Source of the DNA: JAENVT01 sp040006755
GTDB lineage: Bacteria > Actinomycetota > Acidimicrobiia > Acidimicrobiales > Ilumatobacteraceae
Assembly: GCA_040006755.1 (NCBI GenBank)
Contig: JBDTWJ010000195.1
Coordinates: forward strand, 1 to 5,850
Direction of reading: 5' to 3'
DNA: 5,850 nt
Position numbers and translations under genes: made by a program. The notes under the pieces were generated by a model, which was given only the letters and a program-made list of their open reading frames with translations, ran no database searches and was not told the DNA's origin. Positions 1-5,442 of the stretch are shown here, piece by piece. Numbering within the stretch: the stretch's first letter is position 1; each line of letters starts with the position of its first letter.

Positions 1-428
1 CGCTGCAGCGGGTTGGTCGAGTTGTAGAAGTGCACGATCGCCCGCGGCGCACCCTGCAGGCATTCGTAGGTGCGCTCGATCAACTCCGGGCGGCATTGCA
101 CCAGCACCTGGATCTCGACGTCGTCGGGGATGAGGTCCTCTTCGATCAGCTGTCGCACGAAATCGAAGTCGGTCTGGCTGGCCGACGGGAAGCCGACCTC
201 GATCTCCTTGAATCCCATCTTGACCAGCGCGTCGAACATGTGCCGTTTGCGCTGGGGGTCCATCGGATCGATCAACGCCTGATTGCCATCGCGCAGATCG
301 ACGCTGCACCACAGCGGTGCCTTGTCGATGACCACGTTGGGCCAGGTGCGGTCGTAGAGCACGATCGGCACGTAGGGCTTGTACTTGTCGAACTTCATCT
401 TCTTCGGGGAGGCTGGTTGTGGAGGCAT
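1..428 (-). CDS. leuA: 2-isopropylmalate synthase, N-terminal part (runs off left edge)
   Basis: This enzyme condenses acetyl-CoA with 2-oxoisovalerate to give 2-isopropylmalate, the first committed step of leucine biosynthesis in the cytoplasm. The 142 complete codons visible cover the start of the catalytic TIM barrel. They contain YDRTWP (residues 25-30), SVDLRDGNQALIDPM (42-56), whose Arg46-Asp47 pair matches the conserved substrate and metal site of the family, EIEVGFPSASQTDFDFVR (75-92), and HFYNSTNPLQ (133-142). The long N-terminal lead before DRTWP and the QALIDPM wording are typical of the longer (about 560-600 residue) LeuA form of actinobacteria, so roughly three quarters of the protein lies outside the window. 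The ATG at 426-428 is chosen because it is the first in-frame start after the leader terminator. Only a weak AGAAAG ribosome site precedes it. Transcription is likely controlled by the leucine leader just upstream. The family assignment is secure. Confidence 0.96.
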   Translation of the reverse strand, partial: MPPQPASPKKMKFDKYKPYVPIVLYDRTWPNVVIDKAPLWCSVDLRDGNQALIDPMDPQRKRHMFDALVKMGFKEIEVGFPSASQTDFDFVRQLIEEDLIPDDVEIQVLVQCRPELIERTYECLQGAPRAIVHFYNSTNPLQ

Positions 429-485
429 GGTGGGCTTTCTGGAACGGAGTGCGGTCGACGAGATCGAGTTGATGAACGGGCGTTG

Positions 486-520
486 AAAAATGAAGAACCC
501 CCCGGCCATCGGGCGGGGGG
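486..520 (-). terminator. Intrinsic terminator of the leuA leader (attenuator)
   Basis: On the minus-strand transcript a run of six C (515-520) pairs with six G (498-503). One further G-C pair (514 with 504) makes a 7-bp stem with a 9-base loop. It is followed by UUCUUC and then AUUUUU (486-497). This is a canonical Rho-independent terminator. It lies after the leucine-rich leader peptide and 58 bases before the leuA start, where an attenuator terminator belongs. It would also end transcripts that read through from the upstream homospermidine synthase gene. Confidence 0.82.
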
Positions 521-523
521 TAC

Positions 524-553
524 GGGCAAGCGCGAAGAACGCGGCGCTTGCCC
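524..553 (-). promoter_or_regulatory. Leader hairpin immediately after the leuL stop codon
   Basis: GGCAAGCGC (544-552 read on the minus strand) pairs perfectly with GCGCTTGCC (525-533). One more G-C pair (553 with 524) gives a 10-bp stem around a 10-base loop. The first arm begins inside the TAG stop codon of the leader peptide, so a ribosome stalled on the leucine codons or resting at the stop would cover it. This is the expected place for the 1:2 (pause or protector) hairpin of a leucine attenuator. I could not find by eye a strong alternative pairing of the second arm with the terminator, so the antiterminator is unresolved and the switching mechanism is inferred. Confidence 0.7.
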
Positions 554-588
554 TACATAAGAAGGAGGAGGTTGCGAGCGGCGGACAT
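553..588 (-). CDS. leuL: Leucine leader peptide MSAARNLLLLM
   Basis: The 11-residue reading frame ATG...TAG encodes MSAARNLLLLM, with four consecutive leucine codons (CTC CTC CTT CTT) three codons before the end. Ribosome speed over these codons reports the supply of charged leucyl-tRNA and should set the fate of the downstream terminator before leuA. A GTG directly before the ATG (589-591) could be an alternative start. No Shine-Dalgarno sequence lies at normal distance. The promoter -10 box sits 7 bases before the ATG, so the transcript probably begins at or next to the start codon and is translated leaderless, which is common in actinobacteria. The peptide itself probably has no function beyond being translated. 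The composition, the position before leuA and the terminator together make this assignment strong. Confidence 0.85.
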   Translation of the reverse strand: MSAARNLLLLM

Positions 589-595
589 CACAGGC

Positions 596-624
596 AGTCT
601 GCCCCTGATCGGCGGCAATGTCAA
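596..624 (-). promoter_or_regulatory. Promoter of the leuL-leuA transcript
   Basis: A consensus TTGACA -35 box (619-624 on the minus strand) is followed after exactly 17 bases by CAGACT (596-601), a -10 box matching TATAAT at positions 2, 4 and 6. The predicted transcription start falls at about 588-589, at the leader peptide start codon. The -35 box lies only five bases downstream of the homospermidine synthase stop codon. The -35 is strong and the -10 is weak. Confidence 0.6.
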
Positions 625-628
625 CGCG

Positions 629-2080
629 TTACGCGATGAGAAAGTTGACGAACTGCCACGGATCGGTGTGATCGAGCCCATCGGCGTCGTTGGCGAAACC
701 AGCGAATACATCGTTGCGAGTCGACAGCGGGTCCCAATCCGCAGGCCCGGAATGCATCGTGCCGAGATACGGCGTCGCGACTTTCAGCACATCGCGCCAT
801 GGGAGATCGTCGGGCACGCGGACACCTTCTCGGGGATGCTCGATCATCCACGTCACCGCGGCGATGATCGATCCGGCGACCTGCAATGTCGTCGCGTTTT
901 GGTGAGCCACGACGGCGCGGGCCTCGTCGATCGACAGCTGCGAGCCGGTCCACCACGACCGGTACGGATGACCCATCAGCAAGACGCCGAGCTCGTCGCG
1001 GCCGCTGGTGATCTCGTCGTTGAGGATGCGTTGCCGTGACTGCATCGCCCAATTGCGCATGCGGAGCTCGAGCACGCTGGCGATCGCCGAGTCGGATGGG
1101 CAGTAGGCGTAGTGAACCGTTGGCCGGTACACCGGATCGCCATCGTCGCCCCAGACCGTGAGGTGGTCGCTCATCGTCAATGCTTCGCCATGTCGGATCA
1201 CCATGCCGTGGATCTCGCCCGCTGGCACCCACGACCGAACCCACGTCTCCATGCCCGGGCGGGCGATGCAGATCTGGTTGCGTGGTCCGTAGCCTTGGTG
1301 CACGTAACCGTTGGCTGGCAGACGCTTCTCGTGAGTCCCCCAACCGAGTTCGGTGGGCGCTATGCCTTCTTCGTAGAAGCCGTCCACCGACCAGGTGTTG
1401 ACGAACTCGTCGACCTCCTTGGGAACGTCGGTGATCTGGGTATCGCGCTCGGCGATGTGGATGACCTTCGTGCCGGTCAGCATCGCCAGGGAGGCATAGT
1501 CCTCGGCGGCCAAAGCCATATCCAGCGCGGCCGCGTCTGTGGCGAGACTATCGCTCAGCATGCGACCGGCGATCTCGGTGAGCGCCTGTTTCGTGAAGTG
1601 GCTGACGAGACCAGGATTGGCTCCGTGCTCGAGCACAGCGGTAGGACCCTTGTTGTCGCCCCATCCCGCGATCATTCGGCGTATGTCCATGTGGCGCACG
1701 TAGAGCGTGCGGTCGAGCGGATGGGTCGATGCCATGTCGTCGTACGGATCCCAAACCTCGACGCTGGTGTTGAGGTATCGAACACCGTGATCGCGGCACC
1801 ATTGAAGGATGGTGGGGTTGTCGATGTTCCAAGCCAGATCGAGCACCACGTCGCCCTGTCCGACGCGGGCGGACAGAAACGCATCGAGGTTCTCGGGCGT
1901 CACCTGATCCTGCTGGAACGTCACGCCGAGCGCGATCGAGTCAGCTACGCGGGCACGGTTGTCGAGCACATCGACGATTGTGATGCGATGCGGGTCGATT
2001 CCGAGGTCACGGATCAACAACGGCAACGTGCACTGGGCTACCGAACCGCAGCCCAGCACCAAAACGCGCTCGGGGCGCAT
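629..2080 (-). CDS. hss: Homospermidine synthase (saccharopine dehydrogenase-like fold)
   Basis: Bacterial homospermidine synthase uses NAD+ to join two putrescines (or spermidine plus putrescine) into the polyamine sym-homospermidine in the cytoplasm. The 483 residues match the usual family length of about 480. A Rossmann nucleotide site opens the protein (VLVLGCGSVAQ, residues 6-16), with the acidic end of strand 2 near IVD (35-37). Family signatures follow: NTSVEVWDP (104-112), EHGANPGLVSHFTKQAL (151-167), NTWSVDGFYEEG (228-239), ELGWGTHE (244-251) and the IRHGEALT stretch (295-302). Trp230 and Glu238 probably correspond to the active-site Trp/Glu pair described for the Blastochloris viridis enzyme; this alignment is from memory. 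The ATG at 2078-2080 starts directly before the Rossmann strand. It has no well-spaced ribosome site of its own (nearest GGAG is 14 bases away) and lies 2 bases after the stop of a small ORF, so translation is probably coupled. No ornithine or arginine decarboxylase gene is in view. A lysine-pathway saccharopine dehydrogenase is less likely given these motifs. Confidence 0.88.
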   Translation of the reverse strand: MRPERVLVLGCGSVAQCTLPLLIRDLGIDPHRITIVDVLDNRARVADSIALGVTFQQDQVTPENLDAFLSARVGQGDVVLDLAWNIDNPTILQWCRDHGVRYLNTSVEVWDPYDDMASTHPLDRTLYVRHMDIRRMIAGWGDNKGPTAVLEHGANPGLVSHFTKQALTEIAGRMLSDSLATDAAALDMALAAEDYASLAMLTGTKVIHIAERDTQITDVPKEVDEFVNTWSVDGFYEEGIAPTELGWGTHEKRLPANGYVHQGYGPRNQICIARPGMETWVRSWVPAGEIHGMVIRHGEALTMSDHLTVWGDDGDPVYRPTVHYAYCPSDSAIASVLELRMRNWAMQSRQRILNDEITSGRDELGVLLMGHPYRSWWTGSQLSIDEARAVVAHQNATTLQVAGSIIAAVTWMIEHPREGVRVPDDLPWRDVLKVATPYLGTMHSGPADWDPLSTRNDVFAGFANDADGLDHTDPWQFVNFLIA

Positions 2081-2082
2081 GG

Positions 2083-2217
2083 TTATTCGGCGTACTCCGG
2101 GGTCATCGTCGCCAACTCATAGTCGAGCGTGGCTGTTTCAGCAGCAACTAGCAGTGACTGCCAGTCGTATGCCATTCCCTTGCGGCCGGACGTCGTTGTC
2201 CCGTCGAATGCTTCCAT
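2083..2217 (-). CDS. Unrecognised 44-residue small protein or leader ORF before hss
   Basis: An ATG at 2215-2217, preceded by a full AGGAGG at 8-base spacing, opens a 44-codon frame beginning MEAFDGTTTSGRKGMAYDWQ and ending MTPEYAE before a TAA. The stop codon is two bases from the hss start, so the two are almost certainly cotranscribed and likely translationally coupled. The peptide is soluble and acidic in its second half, has no membrane segment, signal peptide, cysteines or proline-rich arrest motif, and I recognise no family. GC at third codon positions is about two thirds by eye, moderate for this window. It may be a small partner of homospermidine synthase, a regulatory leader ORF for polyamine control, or simply a ribosome-delivery ORF. 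The strong ribosome site and tight junction support translation, but the function is unknown. Confidence 0.62.
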   Translation of the reverse strand: MEAFDGTTTSGRKGMAYDWQSLLVAAETATLDYELATMTPEYAE

Positions 2218-2225
2218 GACGTGCG

Positions 2226-2231
2226 CCTCCT
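2226..2231 (-). promoter_or_regulatory. Ribosome binding site of the small ORF before hss
   Basis: AGGAGG on the minus strand, 8 bases before the ATG at 2217, is the best Shine-Dalgarno match I found ahead of a start in this window. It fixes the start of the 44-residue ORF. It is probably also the main ribosome entry point for hss, which has no comparable site of its own. Confidence 0.7.
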
Positions 2232-2357
2232 GGAGACGGTATTGGGGTGAGATCGTTTCCTTTCTGGCCGGGCTTTCCGGACAGGCCGACGGACGCTAAC
2301 GGCGTCGCGCGCGGACAACTACTATTTGATGCATCAGGCGGTTTTTCTGCTCCGACG

Positions 2358-2407
2358 GTCAGCGCGGCTGACTGGTCGTGCAGCGTGCACTGACCATTTG
2401 CGCTGAC
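2358..2407 (-). promoter_or_regulatory. Nested and competing hairpins after the acyl-CoA ligase stop, upstream of the hss operon
   Basis: Three inverted repeats overlap here. GTCAGC-GCG-GCTGAC (2358-2372) forms a 6-bp stem with a 3-base loop. TGGTC GTGCA GCG TGCAC T GACCA (2373-2396) forms a 10-bp stem with one bulged base and the same GCG loop on the plus strand. GTCAGCGC (2358-2365) can instead pair over 8 bp with GCGCTGAC (2400-2407), which excludes the first hairpin and encloses the second. The last base overlaps the ligase stop codon. No U-run follows on the minus strand, so this is not a standard intrinsic terminator. It may be a U-less terminator, an RNA 3' end stabiliser or part of a regulatory leader. 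The rest of the 2218-2406 spacer holds a TGATGCATCA palindrome (2327-2336) and no convincing promoter. Confidence 0.5.
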
Positions 2408-3960
2408 TAGTTGACTTGCTTGACCTGACCGTCCCAATAGGGCTCGCGGAGTTTGAACTTCTGCAGCTTTCCGGTCGCGGTGCGTGAAAGGGCGTCGCGG
2501 AACTCGACCGCCTTCGGGCACTTGTATCCGGCCAACTTGGTCTTGGTGTAGGCGATCAGATCGGCATCGGTCAGGGTCGAACCCTCCGACCTCACGACCA
2601 GAGCCATCACCTTCTCGCCCCACTTCTCGTCGGGCACGCCGATGACGGCGACCTCGGCCACCTCGGGGTGACTGAAGAGCGCGTCCTCGACCTCGATCGA
2701 GCTGACGTTCTCGCCCCCGGAGATGATCACGTCCTTCTTGCGGTCGCTGATGCTGAGGTAGTTGTCGTCGTCGATCCCGCCTCCGTCGCCCGTCTTGAAC
2801 CACGCTGGGCCATCGGGGACATCGTCGGCGGGTCGGATGGCATCCGCAGTGGCGTCAGGCTGCTCCCAATACCCGGCCATGATGTGATTGCCGCGGGCCA
2901 ACACCTCACCATCGGGCGAGATTCGAACTTCTACTCCTATCGCGGGTGCACCGGCGCGGCTGAGCTTTGCAGCGCGGTCCGCCGGCGACAGCGCGTCGAA
3001 CTCGGCTCGCCGCCGATTCATCGTCAGCAGTGGTGTGGTCTCGGTGAGCCCGTAGATCTGGATGAACTCCCAACCGAGCTCGGTCTCGATCCGCTCGATC
3101 GTTCGCGTCGGAGGAGGAGCGCCGGCGATGACCATTCGGACGGATCCATTCCCCGGAATCGGTCCATCCCACGTGGCCGCGGCATCGAGAATGGCATTGG
3201 CGACTGCCGGCGCCCCACACATCAGCGTCACACCATGTTGGTCGACGCGTCGGAGAATCTCCGCGCCATCGATCTTGCGGATGATCACATGCGTGCCGCC
3301 CATACCGGTCACCGCGTAGAGGACACCCCAACCGTTGCAATGGAACTGCGGAAGGGTGTGGAGGTAGACGTCGCGGTCGTTGATGCCGAGTTGCCAGCCG
3401 AACGTGGTCGCGTTCAGCCACACGTTGCGATGAGTCAGCTGCACGCCCTTCGGACGCGCGGTCGTGCCACTGGTGTAGTTGATCGTTGCCGTGCTGTCCT
3501 CGTCGTACAACCAGGGTCTTGGCGCGTCGTGCTGCATCGGCGCATCACTGCCGGCGCCCATCACGAAGCGATGCTCGCACTTCACTTCCGACAGCGCATC
3601 GTCGAGTTCAGGATCCACCATCAGGATGCGGGCGCCCGAATGCTCGACGATGTACTTCACTTCCTCGGCAACCAGCCGGAAGTTGATCGGCACCAGCACG
3701 CGGCCGCTGCCGCTGACGCCGAAGAGCGCGGTCAGTAGGCGCGCCGAGTTGTGGCTGACGATGGCCACCCGCTCACCGGCGCCGATTCCCATGCTGTCGA
3801 GCGTGGCCGCTTGGGCCCGTGCCCTCGCTGCCATGTCCGCGTACGTGATGGTGCCCCAGGATTCCGCGGGCTGAGCGGGTTCGTCGATGATCGCCGGGCG
3901 ATTCGGGTAGATCTGCTCGGCACGTCGGAGGAAGTCGTTGACGGTGAGTGCGACCTTCAT
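2407..3960 (-). CDS. Acyl-CoA ligase (AMP-binding, ANL superfamily, FadD-like)
   Basis: This enzyme activates a carboxylic acid with ATP to an acyl-adenylate and then transfers it to coenzyme A. From the ATG at 3958-3960 it has 517 residues, normal for the family. The motifs appear in order: YTSGTTARPKGV (162-173, phosphate-binding A3), LPQFHCNGWG (203-212), YGLTET (303-308, A5), FKTGD (388-392, A7), DRKKDVIISGGENVS (406-420, A8 hinge) and RTATGKLQK (493-501, A10), in which Lys498 is the adenylation lysine. All key residues are present, so it should be active. The FHCNGW wording resembles medium-chain, short-chain and plant-type acyl-activating enzymes rather than long-chain FadD, but the substrate cannot be read from sequence. 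The frame is open upstream to 4098. The later start is preferred because the family N-terminus begins here and the extension crosses a palindromic repeat and the helicase start. It is divergent from the helicase. Confidence 0.93.
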   Translation of the reverse strand: MKVALTVNDFLRRAEQIYPNRPAIIDEPAQPAESWGTITYADMAARARAQAATLDSMGIGAGERVAIVSHNSARLLTALFGVSGSGRVLVPINFRLVAEEVKYIVEHSGARILMVDPELDDALSEVKCEHRFVMGAGSDAPMQHDAPRPWLYDEDSTATINYTSGTTARPKGVQLTHRNVWLNATTFGWQLGINDRDVYLHTLPQFHCNGWGVLYAVTGMGGTHVIIRKIDGAEILRRVDQHGVTLMCGAPAVANAILDAAATWDGPIPGNGSVRMVIAGAPPPTRTIERIETELGWEFIQIYGLTETTPLLTMNRRRAEFDALSPADRAAKLSRAGAPAIGVEVRISPDGEVLARGNHIMAGYWEQPDATADAIRPADDVPDGPAWFKTGDGGGIDDDNYLSISDRKKDVIISGGENVSSIEVEDALFSHPEVAEVAVIGVPDEKWGEKVMALVVRSEGSTLTDADLIAYTKTKLAGYKCPKAVEFRDALSRTATGKLQKFKLREPYWDGQVKQVN

Positions 3961-4011
3961 GTTGACGAATTGTTGCCGCCCCCGGGCCCCGCCGCACCAT
4001 CGTGCGAATGA

Positions 4012-4047
4012 GCGATGAGCCGGACTCTTCCGCACATCTCTCATCGC
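4012..4047 (+). repeat. Palindromic repeat copy A (36-base short form)
   Basis: The ends GCGATGAG (4012-4019) and CTCATCGC (4040-4047) are perfect inverted repeats. Compared with copies B and C, this copy lacks one 7-base AGATGAG unit in the left arm. It otherwise keeps the same order: left arm, CCG, a variable 7-base core (GACTCTT), then CCGCACATCTCTCATCGC. It lies in the spacer between the divergent acyl-CoA ligase and helicase genes and contains a spurious ATG (4015-4017) in frame with the helicase. Confidence 0.8.
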
Positions 4048-4069
4048 GCAACCTGGTGCTGGGCGGCGG

Positions 4070-4075
4070 TACCCT
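4070..4075 (+). promoter_or_regulatory. Possible -10 box (TACCCT) of the helicase gene
   Basis: TACCCT fits the TANNNT -10 pattern. It lies 11 bases before the ATG at 4087 and would start transcription at about 4081-4083, giving a transcript with almost no 5' leader. No recognisable -35 box was found at 17 bases. If correct, the true helicase start is at 4087, downstream of the repeat. Confidence 0.35.
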
Positions 4076-4086
4076 CCATGCTCGAC

Positions 4087-5376
4087 ATGTCTGAACATTC
4101 CCGCCCACCTGGGGCACCGCGGCGTCGGCGCCGCAAACCCACACCAAGTCCAGCCCGCACTCCGGTCGAATCAGCAACCATCACGATCGATCCCGATGCC
4201 TACATTCCCACGGCGTTCGTCGACATCGGCGTCCCGACCGAGGTTGATATGGGTCTCGCCGCTGCCGGGTTCACCGCACCATTCGCGATCCAGACCAAAG
4301 CGATACCTGTCGCTCTCACCGGTCGCGACGTGTGCGGACGTGCCAAGACCGGTTCCGGCAAGACGCTTGCCTTCGGTGTGCCCATGCTCGCCCGCCTGTC
4401 CGGTGAGGCGGATACCCGCCGGCCGCTCGCGATGGTGCTCGTGCCCACGCGTGAGCTGGCCTTGCAAGTCGCCGAAGTACTCGCCCCGGTCGCCGCGGCG
4501 TGCAATCGCATCGTGCTGGCCGTGTACGGCGGGGCGTCTCGCCACCAGCAGATCGATGCCCTCCATCGTGGCGTTGATGTCATCGTGGCGACACCCCTCC
4601 GTTTGATCGACCTCTTGAAGGAGAACGAGCTCGACCTCAACAAGGTCGAGATCGTCGTGCTCGACGAGGCCGACCGAATGGCCGACGATGGGTTCACCCC
4701 TCAGGTGGAATGGATCCTGCGCAAGGTCACCGGACCACACCAGACGATGTTGTTCTCGGCGACGCTCGATGGCGACGTCGGACATCTCGTTCGTCGGTAC
4801 ATGAACGATCCCATCGAGGTGGCGATCGATTCCGCCACCGACACAGTCGGCACGATGCACCACCTTTTCCTCGCGGTGCACCACATGGACAAGGACAAGG
4901 TGGTGCAGGCGATCGCTTCGGGGGTCGCCAAGACCCTTGTGTTCTGCCAGACCAAGCGCACGTGTGATCGCGTCGAGCGGTCGCTGCTCGATCTCGGTGT
5001 GCAGGCAATGGCGATCCACGGCGATCTCCCGCAGGTCGCGCGAGAGAAGGCCATGCGGCGGTTTGCGGACGGTGAGCTCAGCGTGCTGGTGGCGACCGAT
5101 GTTGCTGCGCGTGGCATCGACATCGACGACATCGGCGCCGTGATTCATTACGAGCCAGCGCCCGATGGCAAGGACTATCTGCACCGCAGCGGTCGCACGG
5201 CCCGTGCCGGGCGCGACGGCTGGGCGGTGACCATGGCCGAGTACAACCAGCACACACAGGTTCGGATCCTGCAGCGGGCATTGCGGCTCGACGTCGCACC
5301 GCCGGTCGAGGTGTTCTCGAACAACCCCAAGCTCCGCAACCTGACGGAGTTCGAACGCGCCCAAGACACCGCCTGA
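4087..5376 (+). CDS. DEAD-box ATP-dependent RNA helicase (RhlE/DeaD-like)
   Basis: This is an ATP-driven remodeller of RNA duplexes, probably acting in ribosome assembly, mRNA turnover or cold adaptation. From the ATG at 4087 it has 429 residues and consists almost only of the two RecA-like domains. It shows the Q motif with Gln69 (PFAIQTKAIP), motif I AKTGSGKT (86-93), Ia PTRELA (120-125), Ib TPLRLID (169-175), II DEAD (193-196), III SAT (224-226), IV LVFCQTK (284-290), V VATDVAARGIDI (335-346) and VI HRSGRTARAG (366-375). A short basic tail (RRRRRK, 12-17) precedes the core, and there is no long C-terminal RNA-binding extension. Motif Ib has Leu where the family usually has Gly (TPGR). ATGs at 4015 and 4078 are also in frame. 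The first lies inside a palindromic repeat and adds residues unlike the family, so it is rejected. The exact member of the family is uncertain. Confidence 0.94.
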   Translation: MSEHSRPPGAPRRRRRKPTPSPARTPVESATITIDPDAYIPTAFVDIGVPTEVDMGLAAAGFTAPFAIQTKAIPVALTGRDVCGRAKTGSGKTLAFGVPMLARLSGEADTRRPLAMVLVPTRELALQVAEVLAPVAAACNRIVLAVYGGASRHQQIDALHRGVDVIVATPLRLIDLLKENELDLNKVEIVVLDEADRMADDGFTPQVEWILRKVTGPHQTMLFSATLDGDVGHLVRRYMNDPIEVAIDSATDTVGTMHHLFLAVHHMDKDKVVQAIASGVAKTLVFCQTKRTCDRVERSLLDLGVQAMAIHGDLPQVAREKAMRRFADGELSVLVATDVAARGIDIDDIGAVIHYEPAPDGKDYLHRSGRTARAGRDGWAVTMAEYNQHTQVRILQRALRLDVAPPVEVFSNNPKLRNLTEFERAQDTA

Positions 5377-5381
5377 CTTTT

Positions 5382-5424
5382 GCGATGAGAGATGAGCCGC
5401 CGGGCACCGCACAACTCTCATCGC
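5382..5424 (+). repeat. Palindromic repeat copy B (43-base long form)
   Basis: GCGATGAGAG (5382-5391) pairs with CTCTCATCGC (5415-5424), a perfect 10-bp terminal inverted repeat. The interior reads ATGAGCCG, a 7-base core CCGGGCA, then CCGCACAA. The element starts five bases after the helicase stop codon, so it could form the 3' end hairpin of the helicase mRNA, although no T-run follows it. Confidence 0.85.
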
Positions 5425-5442
5425 GTTGCGGAGCACCTCGAT

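Noticed and set aside
30..560. Plus-strand open frame of 176 codons over the left end
   Set aside because: It is antisense to leuA and crosses the leader terminator; no motif supports it.
562..571. Plus-strand AAGGAGGAGG, a strong Shine-Dalgarno look-alike
   Set aside because: It is the complement of the leucine codons of the leader peptide and is followed by no supported plus-strand gene.
633..640. Extra GCGATGAG match near the hss stop
   Set aside because: It encodes the last codons of hss and lacks the CCG-core-CCGCA interior and the opposite arm, so it is not a fourth repeat copy.
1112..2122. Plus-strand open frame of 336 codons
   Set aside because: It is antisense to homospermidine synthase, has no recognisable motifs and is rich in H, R and V, as expected for a shadow of a high-GC gene.
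2668..3738. Plus-strand open frame of 356 codons
   Set aside because: It is antisense to the acyl-CoA ligase, whose motifs are all intact; this frame has no domain signature.
3961..4098. 46-residue N-terminal extension of the acyl-CoA ligase
   Set aside because: It crosses the palindromic repeat and the divergent helicase start, and the extra residues (rich in R, H, G) do not resemble the family N-terminus.
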